Positions 1 through 6,953 of a stretch of DNA of 12,165 nucleotides are shown here, in pieces; the stretch's first letter is position 1, and each line of letters begins with the position of its first letter. A model generated the notes under the pieces. That model saw only the letters and a list, made by a program, of their open reading frames with translations, was not told where the DNA came from and ran no database searches. The stretch comes from Smithellaceae bacterium. GTDB taxonomy: Bacteria > Desulfobacterota > Syntrophia > Syntrophales > Smithellaceae. The stretch lies in assembly GCA_028704195.1 (NCBI GenBank), contig JAQVLL010000023.1:1-12165 (forward strand). The letters are read 5' to 3'. A program made the position numbers and the translations under genes.

Positions 1-188
1 ATGATGGGGAAAATAATTTTTTCCCGTTCATAGTATGAGTAAAGATCAACTCCATAATGTTCAAAAAGCGCCGCACGCGCGATTTCAAAATAGTTGAGAT
101 AATTACCGTGCCAGACAATCTGCATGGGGTCGAGGTCAAAAAACGGCACACTGATTTTCACTTCGAAACTCTTTTTGTCTGCGCTCAT
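1..188 (-). CDS. Acyl-CoA/ACP thioesterase, 4HBT hotdog family (N-terminal part, cut by window edge)
   Basis: Sixty-two codons are visible from an ATG at 188; the frame is still open at position 1, so the gene continues outside the window. The N-terminus carries the YbgC/4-hydroxybenzoyl-CoA thioesterase signature DLDPMQIVWHGNYLNYFE at residues 18-35, in which Asp20 matches the catalytic aspartate of the 'D-x-D-x-x-G-x-V-x-H-x-x-Y' family pattern. Members hydrolyse the thioester of acyl-CoA or acyl-ACP in the cytoplasm. The ribosome-binding sequence AGGGAAAG lies just upstream and overlaps the TAG stop of the ammonia-lyase gene, so the two are probably translationally coupled. Small 4HBT thioesterases are regular members of aryl-polyene clusters, where they may release or proofread the ACP-bound chain. 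The substrate cannot be read from the fragment. Confidence 0.88.
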   Translation of the reverse strand, partial: MSADKKSFEVKISVPFFDLDPMQIVWHGNYLNYFEIARAALFEHYGVDLYSYYEREKIIFPI

Positions 189-196
189 AACTTTCC

Positions 197-1765
197 CTAA
201 AAAAAATCGGTGTATCGGATCACCACGCACATTCTTTCAATATCTTCGTCCAGCGGTCGGTCCTCAATCACCGGATCACTGACCTGTCTGATCTTGTGAA
301 GCAGTTCGTTCAGGAGCGGTCTTGCCTGGATGTTTTGACGGATGTCACAGGCCTGAGCAGCCGCCAGCAGGTGAATGGAAACCACCCGCTCCGTGAGTGT
401 GCATACCCGTTCGGCATCCCGTGCCGCTATGGTTCCCATGCTGACCTTGTCCTGATTGTGTGATTCGGTTGAGCGGGAAAAGGACGCGGCAGGCATGGTG
501 TCTTTGAGCGCTTCCGCGGCCAGGGCTGACGTTGCAATCGACATGGCCTTGAAGCCGTGATACAAACCTTCCTGTCCGCCGTTGAGACGGACCAGGTCGC
601 CCGGCAGTCCCCGGTTCAAATTGGGAGTAACCAGCAGCATGACCTGGCGGTCGCACATATCGGCGGCGGAGGCCAGCGCGGCTTTCAGACCGTCCATGGC
701 AAAGGCGATGTGGCCCCCGTAAAAATTGCCGCCCATCAGGACCTGACCGGTGGCTGGATCAAATATCGGGTTGTCGTTGGATGAGTTGGCTTCTGTTTCC
801 ACCCACTTTTTAATCCAGTCAAGCGCGTCAGCCAGCACCCCCAGCACCTGCGGCGCACAGCGCAGCGAATAGGGGTCCTGCAGGGTTTCCAGCGCGTCGT
901 CTTCCAGTTGACGGGCAGACACTTTGGACAGCAGGAGGCGGGCTATTTGATTTGCGACCTGCACCTGGCCCGGAAACGGTTTGGCCTCCGAAATCACCGG
1001 ATGATAATGATGGGCGTTGCCCTTCATCGCGTGTACACTGAGCGCCGTGGCGGCAATCGCGGCATCGAGGATTCTCCGGGCTCGTTCAACCGCAATCACG
1101 GCAATGCCCGCCATGGTTGTCGTACCGTTCACCATCGAAAGCGGTTCTTTCGGCTGGTATTTGTATGGCTTTAAGCCCGCTTTTTTCATGGCTCTGGCAG
1201 CGGGGATGATGTCGTCTTCATAAAACACGTCGCGCTCTCCCGCAAGCGCAGCCCCGATATAGGACATCGGGGTCAGATCACCGGAAGCTCCGACAGAACC
1301 TTCACAGGGTACGACGGGCGTAATGCCCGCATTTAAAAAATCCGCCATTTGCTTCAACAAACCGATCGACACGCCGGAGTAACCCCGCGCCAGGCAAATG
1401 ATCCTTGTCAGCATGGCAGCCCGCGTTTCTTCAATACCGATCGGTTCGCCCGTACCACAACCGTGAAACCGTAAAATATTGATACCGTTTTTCATGGCAA
1501 CCTTCATACTGATCCGATTACCGCAGGATTTGCCGTATCCCGTATTGACACCGTAGATCGCAACGCCTTTCTGCATCCCGTCCATCAGCGCTTTTTGCGT
1601 CCGGCCCATCTGTTTGACAAATTCTTTTGACTTGCTGATGACGACCGGCATTCCATCCTTCGCAACGGCAAGCATATCTTCAAAACTGACATGGCTGCCA
1701 TCGATAATCAGGGCAGTTTTTCTGCCATTTTTTTTCATCGCTTTCCGTACTCCTTTCAGTGACAT
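197..1765 (-). CDS. MIO-dependent aromatic amino acid ammonia-lyase (HAL/PAL/TAL family)
   Basis: This 522-residue protein has the usual length of bacterial histidine/tyrosine/phenylalanine ammonia-lyases. The Ala160-Ser161-Gly162 triad within GSVGASGDLTP forms the MIO electrophile. Other family landmarks are YGVNTGYG (catalytic Tyr71), MVNGT (Asn213), QDPYSLRCAPQ (residues 296-306, Tyr299, Arg302), NSSNDNP (from residue 327) and ESHNQDKVSMG near residue 435. It removes ammonia from an aromatic amino acid to give an unsaturated arylacrylate such as cinnamate, coumarate or urocanate. The two residues that usually separate these activities are Phe100-His101 here, neither the Ser-His of histidine lyases, the His-Leu of tyrosine lyases nor the Phe-Leu of phenylalanine lyases, so the substrate is left open; an aminomutase is also possible. 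With an acyl ligase, ketosynthases and an ACP in the same operon, supplying an aryl starter unit is more likely than histidine catabolism. The start may be Met10 at 1738 instead of 1765. Confidence 0.93.
   Translation of the reverse strand: MSLKGVRKAMKKNGRKTALIIDGSHVSFEDMLAVAKDGMPVVISKSKEFVKQMGRTQKALMDGMQKGVAIYGVNTGYGKSCGNRISMKVAMKNGINILRFHGCGTGEPIGIEETRAAMLTRIICLARGYSGVSIGLLKQMADFLNAGITPVVPCEGSVGASGDLTPMSYIGAALAGERDVFYEDDIIPAARAMKKAGLKPYKYQPKEPLSMVNGTTTMAGIAVIAVERARRILDAAIAATALSVHAMKGNAHHYHPVISEAKPFPGQVQVANQIARLLLSKVSARQLEDDALETLQDPYSLRCAPQVLGVLADALDWIKKWVETEANSSNDNPIFDPATGQVLMGGNFYGGHIAFAMDGLKAALASAADMCDRQVMLLVTPNLNRGLPGDLVRLNGGQEGLYHGFKAMSIATSALAAEALKDTMPAASFSRSTESHNQDKVSMGTIAARDAERVCTLTERVVSIHLLAAAQACDIRQNIQARPLLNELLHKIRQVSDPVIEDRPLDEDIERMCVVIRYTDFF
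1749..1756 (-). promoter_or_regulatory. Ribosome-binding site inside the annotated start of the ammonia-lyase gene
   Basis: The sequence AAAGGAGT on the minus strand lies within codons 4-6 of the longest ammonia-lyase reading frame. No comparable Shine-Dalgarno sequence precedes the first ATG at 1765. The next in-frame ATG at 1738 (Met10, MKKNGRKTAL) is preceded by GGAG with an 11-base spacer. This supports, but does not prove, translation from 1738, which would give a 513-residue protein lacking only a non-conserved N-terminal tail. Confidence 0.45.
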
Positions 1766-1771
1766 ATCAAT

Positions 1772-3001
1772 CTACTTACGCACGCGCGGCCTGTAGGTGC
1801 CGTCCGCTTTTTCCTTATCCATAACTTTTTTCAGCATCTTGAACATCTTGTAATTGGCGGGTTCCTCTTCGTAAAACCGGTCCCAGCAGTAATAGTACAT
1901 CTCCTGCAGTTTTTCGGGCGTCATGAGTTTAGGCTGGAACACCACCTTGCCGCAGGTGTAGTTGCTCCAGTCGTAAGAGAAGATCCGGCCCTCTTTATGC
2001 AAATCATCAAAAGTGCGGGTGTGCACAAACGGCGTCAGAATGGTAAACTCCGCCATGTCCAGTTCGATCTCCAGTAAAAAATCCATCCAGCGCTTGATGT
2101 AATCTTCCGTGTGATAATCCAGTCCCAGCAGAATGCTGCCCTCCACGGCAATGCCATAATCATGATAGCGCTTGATCCGGTCCCGAATGAAATCCGAAGA
2201 ATCAAAAATGGTCTGATAAACAAACCAGGCACCCGCCTGTGCCGCCATATCGAGCACTTTGTCATCGTTTTCGATCGGATGCGCGCACCATTTCTTTTTG
2301 AGCGGAATCATTTCCTTAAATAATCCGATTTCCCAATCCCTGTCCTGAGCCAGTGAATTATCAACAATGAACAGGCGGTTGTTATCGATCCCTGCCAGTT
2401 CTTCGATGACCTTGTCGTAGGGACGGGGACGGAAGCTCCGGCCGCCCAGAAACCGAACACAACACGGATAGCAATTGAAGCGGCAGCCGCGCGAAGCGTG
2501 AAACAGATCCACCATCTGAACTCCGCGGTAATTGTACAGCTCGCGGTTCAGGATGCTGCGACGCGCCGGACCCACGCTTTCGATGGGTGGAAAATTCTGC
2601 ATGTAATTATATACCTTCTGCAGCCTGCCCGCTTTGAAATCGTCAAAAACCTGCTCCATTCTGCCTTCCGCCTCTCCCAGAAACACCGAGTCGGCGTGCT
2701 CTTCAAATTCTTCGGCGTGCAGCATCGCGGCAATCCCGCCGAAGATGACTTTGATTCCCCTGGCACGAAAGGCATCCGCGATTTCCCAGCCGCGCTTGAT
2801 CTGTGCGGTCAGCATCGTGGAAATGCCGACAAAATCGGCGTCTGTGTTCATATCCAGCGTCTCGACATTTTCATCGATAAATTGCACTTCAACATCCTCC
2901 GGCAGACAGGCAGCCATGACCACCGGCCCGTGCGGCGGAAGGATAAAACGCGTCTGACGGTCCAGTTTTTCCCATTTCGGGTAAATCAACAAAAATTTCA
3001 T
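1772..3001 (-). CDS. B12-binding-domain radical SAM enzyme (BchE/HpnP/HpnJ-like superfamily)
   Basis: This 409-residue protein has two parts. Residues 1-130 resemble the Rossmann-like cobalamin-binding domain of B12-type radical SAM enzymes (LLIYPKW, PPHGPVVMAACLP, VGISTMLTAQI, VIFGGIAA, VFLGEAEG); there is no DxHxxG motif, as is usual in the BchE class. Residues 168-190 hold the [4Fe-4S] motif C-x3-C-x2-C (Cys173, Cys177, Cys180) in HASRGCRFNCYPC, with an extra Cys181. The C-terminal region, with TPFVHTRTFDDLHKEGRIF followed by a VVFQPKLMTPEKLQ segment, resembles the DUF4070-like tail of hopanoid-modifying members. Such enzymes perform C-methylation, ring formation or rearrangements on unactivated carbons, and are oxygen-sensitive. 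The gene lies between the acyl-CoA dehydrogenase (22-base gap) and the ammonia-lyase (6-base gap), so it probably tailors the cluster's product. The actual reaction cannot be told from sequence, and binding of cobalamin is inferred. Confidence 0.87.
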   Translation of the reverse strand: MKFLLIYPKWEKLDRQTRFILPPHGPVVMAACLPEDVEVQFIDENVETLDMNTDADFVGISTMLTAQIKRGWEIADAFRARGIKVIFGGIAAMLHAEEFEEHADSVFLGEAEGRMEQVFDDFKAGRLQKVYNYMQNFPPIESVGPARRSILNRELYNYRGVQMVDLFHASRGCRFNCYPCCVRFLGGRSFRPRPYDKVIEELAGIDNNRLFIVDNSLAQDRDWEIGLFKEMIPLKKKWCAHPIENDDKVLDMAAQAGAWFVYQTIFDSSDFIRDRIKRYHDYGIAVEGSILLGLDYHTEDYIKRWMDFLLEIELDMAEFTILTPFVHTRTFDDLHKEGRIFSYDWSNYTCGKVVFQPKLMTPEKLQEMYYYCWDRFYEEEPANYKMFKMLKKVMDKEKADGTYRPRVRK

Positions 3002-3023
3002 AATGCTTTCTTTTATCTCCCTG

Positions 3024-4166
3024 TTATTTTGTAACGGCCTTGGCGATAATCTGCTTCATGATTTCGTTGGAGCCTGCCAGGATGCGCGTCACGCGGATGT
3101 CCCGCCACGCGCGTGCAATCGGATACTCTTCACAATAACCATAACCGCCGAATAGCTGCAGACAGCGGTCGGCCACTCGCCAGGCCATTTCCGTAATCCA
3201 GAGCTTTGCCATGGAAACTTCAACGGCCACGGAGCTTTTCCTCCAGTGCTCCAGGATCATTTTATCCACAAACGTGCGGCCAATCGTAACTTCCGCCGCC
3301 ATTTCCGCCAGGACAAACTGCGTATTCTGCAGCTGGTTCAGCTTCTTCCCGAATACCTCACGCTGGCCGCAGTACCGGATCGTTTCTTCCAGCATGAATT
3401 CCGCGGCCGTCTGTGCGCCAATGGTGCAGATCAGGCGTTCCTGCTGGAGATTGATCATCAGGTTTTTAAATCCTGTACCTTTCGGTCCCAGACGGTTTTC
3501 CCTGGGAATCCGGCAATCGGCAAAAAAAAGTTGGGCTGTGTCCTGTGACCGCCAGCCGATTTTTTTGAGCCTCTTTCCCTTTTCAAAGCCGGGGGTTCCC
3601 GCTTCAACCAGGAACAAGTCCACGGCTGCGTGCGGATTGCTTTCCCGGGGATCTTTCGCTGCGACAATCACCAGGTCACAATTGATACCGTTGGAAATGA
3701 ACGTTTTCTGTCCGTTGAGAACAATGGAATCGCCATCCTCCAGTGCCGTGGTTTTCAGGCCGGCAAGGTCACTGCCGGCCACCGGCTCGCTCATGGCTAT
3801 CGCCATGACGATATCCCCGCTGACACAGCCCGGCAGATATTTTTTCTTCTGTTCTTCGGTCGCCAGCTGCACCAGATAGGGCGCCGCCACATCCCCGTGC
3901 AGGCGGGCGGAAAGCCCGTAAAAGTTGGCCCTGGCCATTTCCTCGATCAAAATGGCGCTGTATAGAAAGTCGGCACCCTGCCCTCCGTATTCGGCAGGCA
4001 CGGACGTGCTCAGAAAACCATGATCTCCGAGTTTCTTCCAGGCCCAGCGCGGCACAATTCCGTCTTCTTCCCACTGCTCCACGTGGGGAACAATTTCCTT
4101 TTCCAGAAATTTCCGGAAAGACTCTCGAAAAATCCGATGTTCCTGGGTATAGGGAATGAAATCCAT
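3024..4166 (-). CDS. Acyl-CoA dehydrogenase family flavoprotein, LCAD/isovaleryl-CoA dehydrogenase-type active site
   Basis: A full-length 380-residue acyl-CoA dehydrogenase: an N-terminal helical domain, the flavin/substrate motif MSEPVAGSDL at residues 125-134, NGQKTFISNG at 151-160, QREVFGK near 258, and FGGYGYCEEYPIARAWRD near the C-terminus. The position that holds the catalytic Glu in medium- and short-chain members (IYEGT) reads ILAGS, so that residue is Ala364. Instead Glu243 in NLQQERL lies where long-chain and isovaleryl-CoA dehydrogenases carry their base, so the protein is probably active. The family oxidises acyl-CoA to trans-2-enoyl-CoA with FAD and passes electrons to ETF; some members reduce or act on carrier-bound substrates. 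Its ATG directly abuts the ligase TAA stop, with GAAGGA six bases upstream. In this operon it may convert between arylpropionyl and arylacrylyl thioesters, or place a double bond in a polyene chain; both are inferences. Confidence 0.93.
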   Translation of the reverse strand: MDFIPYTQEHRIFRESFRKFLEKEIVPHVEQWEEDGIVPRWAWKKLGDHGFLSTSVPAEYGGQGADFLYSAILIEEMARANFYGLSARLHGDVAAPYLVQLATEEQKKKYLPGCVSGDIVMAIAMSEPVAGSDLAGLKTTALEDGDSIVLNGQKTFISNGINCDLVIVAAKDPRESNPHAAVDLFLVEAGTPGFEKGKRLKKIGWRSQDTAQLFFADCRIPRENRLGPKGTGFKNLMINLQQERLICTIGAQTAAEFMLEETIRYCGQREVFGKKLNQLQNTQFVLAEMAAEVTIGRTFVDKMILEHWRKSSVAVEVSMAKLWITEMAWRVADRCLQLFGGYGYCEEYPIARAWRDIRVTRILAGSNEIMKQIIAKAVTK

Positions 4167-5690
4167 TTATTGTCCTTCCGCGCGTTTTTTCAAAATCCGT
4201 TTTAAAACTTTTCCGCTTTGATTGCGCGGAAATTCATCAACAAAAAAGAGCCTTTTGGGGACTTTGAAGTTGGCGATTTTCCCCGAAAGAGCGTTGATGA
4301 CGTCCGATTCGGACATCTGCGCTTCCCTGTTCGGAATGATAAACGCGCCGACAACCTCCCCCCTTTTAGGATCGGGAATTCCCACTACGGCGGCTTCCTT
4401 GACGCCGGGCAATGCCTGTAACGCGCGCTCCACCTCCACGGGATAGATATTTTCTCCGGACGAAATGATCATCTCCACTTTTCGCCCCACAATATAAACA
4501 AAACCGTCTTCATCGCGTCGTCCCATATCGCCGGTGCAAAACCAGCCGTCGAGGAAAACAGCCCTTGTCGCCGCCTCATTGTTCCAGTAGCGGGAAAACA
4601 CATTCGGCCCCTGAACAAGAATTTCTCCCGGATCCGACGTATGAATATCGCGGCCCTGATCGTCCACAATGCGCAAGTTCACATGAAATACTTCCTTGCC
4701 CACCGAGCCCGCCTTGCGCACTGAATCTTCCAGGTCCAGCGAGGTCAGCCGTCCGGTTTCCGTAAGGGCGTAACCCTGCACAAAACCCACACCCTTTTCA
4801 TCCTGGTACTTCCGGATAACCGGAAGGGGAATCGGCGCGCCGCCGGAAATAAAAAAATGCACGTGCGAAAGATCCGCGTCTCGCCATTCGGGCGTATCCG
4901 CAATCATCTGGTACATGACCGGCACGGCAAACATATAGTTGATCTTTTCACGGCAAATGGTCTTGAGAATTTCCGAGGCATTATAGAAACTGCTGATCAT
5001 GATGCTGCCGCCGGCGTAAATGATCGGCGTCACGGAAGCCGCGAGCGCGCCGATGTGAAAAAGGGGCGCAACAACCAGTGATTTATATGACCGGTCAACC
5101 CCGTAGCCCAGAAGCGAATGAATCGCGCCGAACAGAATATTTTGATGCGTCAGAACCGCTCCCTTGGGATCGCCCGTCGTTCCGGACGTGTACATGATAA
5201 ACAGTGGATCGGACAGATCGGCTCCCGGGCTTTTTAGTGGTTCACTGATCTCAAAAGCTTCAACATAATCGGAAAAATCCGGATCAGCCGCTTGCTTCCC
5301 TTCACCCAGACGGTAGTATCGCAACCCGGGAATGCCGGCCGCCTTTATCTCACCGATTTTTGACTCAAATTCGTTTGAATAGATCAAAATTTCCGGTTTA
5401 CTGTCGCGGAGAATATACAACAGTTCCGGCACGGCCAGGCGGAAATTGAGCGGTACCATGATCATGCCGGTCCTGGCGCAGGCAAAGAATATTTCCAAAA
5501 ATTCGCTGGAATTCGACATCAAAAGAGCTACTCGCATGCCTTTCACGATTCCCAGGTTTTCAAGGGCACGCGCGGTTTCATTCACCCGCCTGTTGAACTG
5601 TTCATTATTATAGGACTTGTTTTTTTCGGTCAGAAACGGTTTTTCCGGCGCAATCATCGCCCGTTTACTGATCCATTCCCCGATATTCAC
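4167..5690 (-). CDS. Adenylate-forming acyl/aryl-CoA (or ACP) ligase, class I ANL family
   Basis: This 507-residue enzyme has all core ANL motifs: the P-loop YTSGTTGDPKG at 167-177, GYALTETG at 306-313, GWFCTGD ending at Asp388, GRKVEMIISSGENIYP at 402-417 and the catalytic Lys494 in NQSGKVLKR. It activates a carboxylic acid as acyl-AMP and transfers it to CoA or an ACP thiol. The domain pattern is that of 4-coumarate:CoA and medium-chain fatty acyl-CoA ligases. Because an aromatic ammonia-lyase lies in the same operon, an arylacrylate is the favoured substrate, as in flexirubin biosynthesis where a tyrosine ammonia-lyase and coumarate ligase start the chain. It begins with GTG at 5690, preceded by GAGGA that overlaps the TGA stop of the chain-length-factor gene; an ATG at 5695 is out of frame and hits a stop at once. 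CoA versus ACP preference cannot be decided. Confidence 0.93.
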   Translation of the reverse strand: MNIGEWISKRAMIAPEKPFLTEKNKSYNNEQFNRRVNETARALENLGIVKGMRVALLMSNSSEFLEIFFACARTGMIMVPLNFRLAVPELLYILRDSKPEILIYSNEFESKIGEIKAAGIPGLRYYRLGEGKQAADPDFSDYVEAFEISEPLKSPGADLSDPLFIMYTSGTTGDPKGAVLTHQNILFGAIHSLLGYGVDRSYKSLVVAPLFHIGALAASVTPIIYAGGSIMISSFYNASEILKTICREKINYMFAVPVMYQMIADTPEWRDADLSHVHFFISGGAPIPLPVIRKYQDEKGVGFVQGYALTETGRLTSLDLEDSVRKAGSVGKEVFHVNLRIVDDQGRDIHTSDPGEILVQGPNVFSRYWNNEAATRAVFLDGWFCTGDMGRRDEDGFVYIVGRKVEMIISSGENIYPVEVERALQALPGVKEAAVVGIPDPKRGEVVGAFIIPNREAQMSESDVINALSGKIANFKVPKRLFFVDEFPRNQSGKVLKRILKKRAEGQ

Positions 5691-5699
5691 AGCATTTCC

Positions 5700-6953
5700 T
5701 CATTGGCTTTTGCAATCACTGAAAACAAGATATACGTAAGTTCCGCCGAAAGAGATCCCGGCAAGAACCGCGTGTTTCACACCGATGTCCTTTTTTTGCC
5801 CCATCACAAAATTCATTGGCACAAGCGGATTGGACAGACCGACCGTGGGAGGCAGCCATCTGTTTTTCACAGATAACGCCAGAGCGCAAGCCCGAATTCC
5901 GCCGCTTGAAAAACTCTCGCCGAGGGAGCCTTTGACGGAGGTCACAAACGGTTTTTGTTCACACGCATTAAACAGTTCGTCATAAGCCTGTGCTTCTGAG
6001 GCATCCAGCACTCTGTCACCGTTGGCCGATGCCATGACCGCGGTGATATCCCCGGGATCGAGATTGGCATTATGCAACGCTCGCAGGAACGTTCGCCTAA
6101 TCCCACCCGTATCTTTTGGCCATTCAGTAGGCGTCGCAGGCGAAGACCCCATGCCGGTGCCGGTAATTTCGCAGTATATCTCAGCGCCCCGACGTCTGGC
6201 TGAAGACAGGCTTTCCAGACAAAGGATGCCGCAACCTTCGCCGGCAACATAACCGTTGCGCAACACGTCAAAAGGACGCGCTCCTTCCAGCCCGCCTTTA
6301 TTCGGCGACAGGCCATGAAACTTCGTCAGAGACTCATAATAAAATTTCGATAAAATATCCACCCCACCCGCGAGCATGAAATCCGCCGTGCCGCGCTTTA
6401 TCTCCGAAACGGCATACGCGATGGCCGTCTCAGCGGAAACGGCAAAATGAGTAACGGTAATATTAACGCCGCGAAATCCAAGTTCAATGGACGCATGACC
6501 CGCCGGCGCGTTCATCACGGTATTGGGAACAAGAATCGGATTGACGGAGGAGGGTCCTTCACCCAGAAGCGTACCCGCGATTTGAACGGTAACATCCGTC
6601 GCACCGAACGACGTGCCCAGAATGATTCCGATACGGTCGCGGTTTTCAGCGCTGACCGCCACTCCCGCGTCGTCGAGCGCCATTCGTGCCGACGCGGCCG
6701 TCATCAATGACGTCTTGTCCATCCTCCGCAGATTTTTGACAGAAATGAAATCACGCGGGTTAAAATCGCGGACTTCCGCCCCGAGATGCGAAGACACGGC
6801 GCTGGTATCAAACGATTGCACCGTGTCAATGGCACAGACTCCTTCAGAAAGCCTCCGTGAAAATTCGCCTTTGCCTGCACCCAGAGGTGTAACGAGCCCC
6901 AGACCCGTCACGACAATGCATTCGCTGTCCGATCGCTCACGATCATGATCCAT
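5700..6953 (-). CDS. Ketosynthase-like chain-length-factor (KS-beta) subunit lacking the catalytic triad
   Basis: A 417-residue FabF-fold protein when started at the ATG at 6953 (MDHDRER), which overlaps the TGA of the upstream ketosynthase by 11 bases. The frame is open to 7052, but the extra 33 residues lie over the end of that gene and look non-native. The thiolase fold is clear: VVTGLGLVTPLG at 14-25, FMLAGGVD near 192-199, RPFDVLRNGYVAGEG near 226-240, and a C-terminal GISFGGTYVY. All three catalytic residues are replaced: the nucleophilic Cys by Ala171 (THFAVSAE), the HGTGT His by Ser309 (MASANGD), and the KSxxGH His by Glu346 (VKGSLGE), while Lys341 remains. It therefore cannot condense chains by itself and probably forms a heterodimer with the adjacent intact ketosynthase, as KS-alpha/CLF pairs do in type II polyketide and aryl-polyene synthases. 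A role in defining chain length is inferred from that analogy. Confidence 0.87.
   Translation of the reverse strand: MDHDRERSDSECIVVTGLGLVTPLGAGKGEFSRRLSEGVCAIDTVQSFDTSAVSSHLGAEVRDFNPRDFISVKNLRRMDKTSLMTAASARMALDDAGVAVSAENRDRIGIILGTSFGATDVTVQIAGTLLGEGPSSVNPILVPNTVMNAPAGHASIELGFRGVNITVTHFAVSAETAIAYAVSEIKRGTADFMLAGGVDILSKFYYESLTKFHGLSPNKGGLEGARPFDVLRNGYVAGEGCGILCLESLSSARRRGAEIYCEITGTGMGSSPATPTEWPKDTGGIRRTFLRALHNANLDPGDITAVMASANGDRVLDASEAQAYDELFNACEQKPFVTSVKGSLGESFSSGGIRACALALSVKNRWLPPTVGLSNPLVPMNFVMGQKKDIGVKHAVLAGISFGGTYVYLVFSDCKSQ

Noticed and set aside
197..207. Run of eight T at the 3' end of the ammonia-lyase gene as a possible frameshift site
   Set aside because: The stop codon follows at once and the protein already has full family length, so slippage would change at most the last residues.
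2498..3034. A 178-codon plus-strand open frame
   Set aside because: Antisense to the radical SAM gene, rich in His, Arg and Gln as expected for a shadow frame, with no family signature.
3211..3879. A 222-codon plus-strand open frame
   Set aside because: It lies entirely antisense to the acyl-CoA dehydrogenase; composition is biased and no motif is seen.
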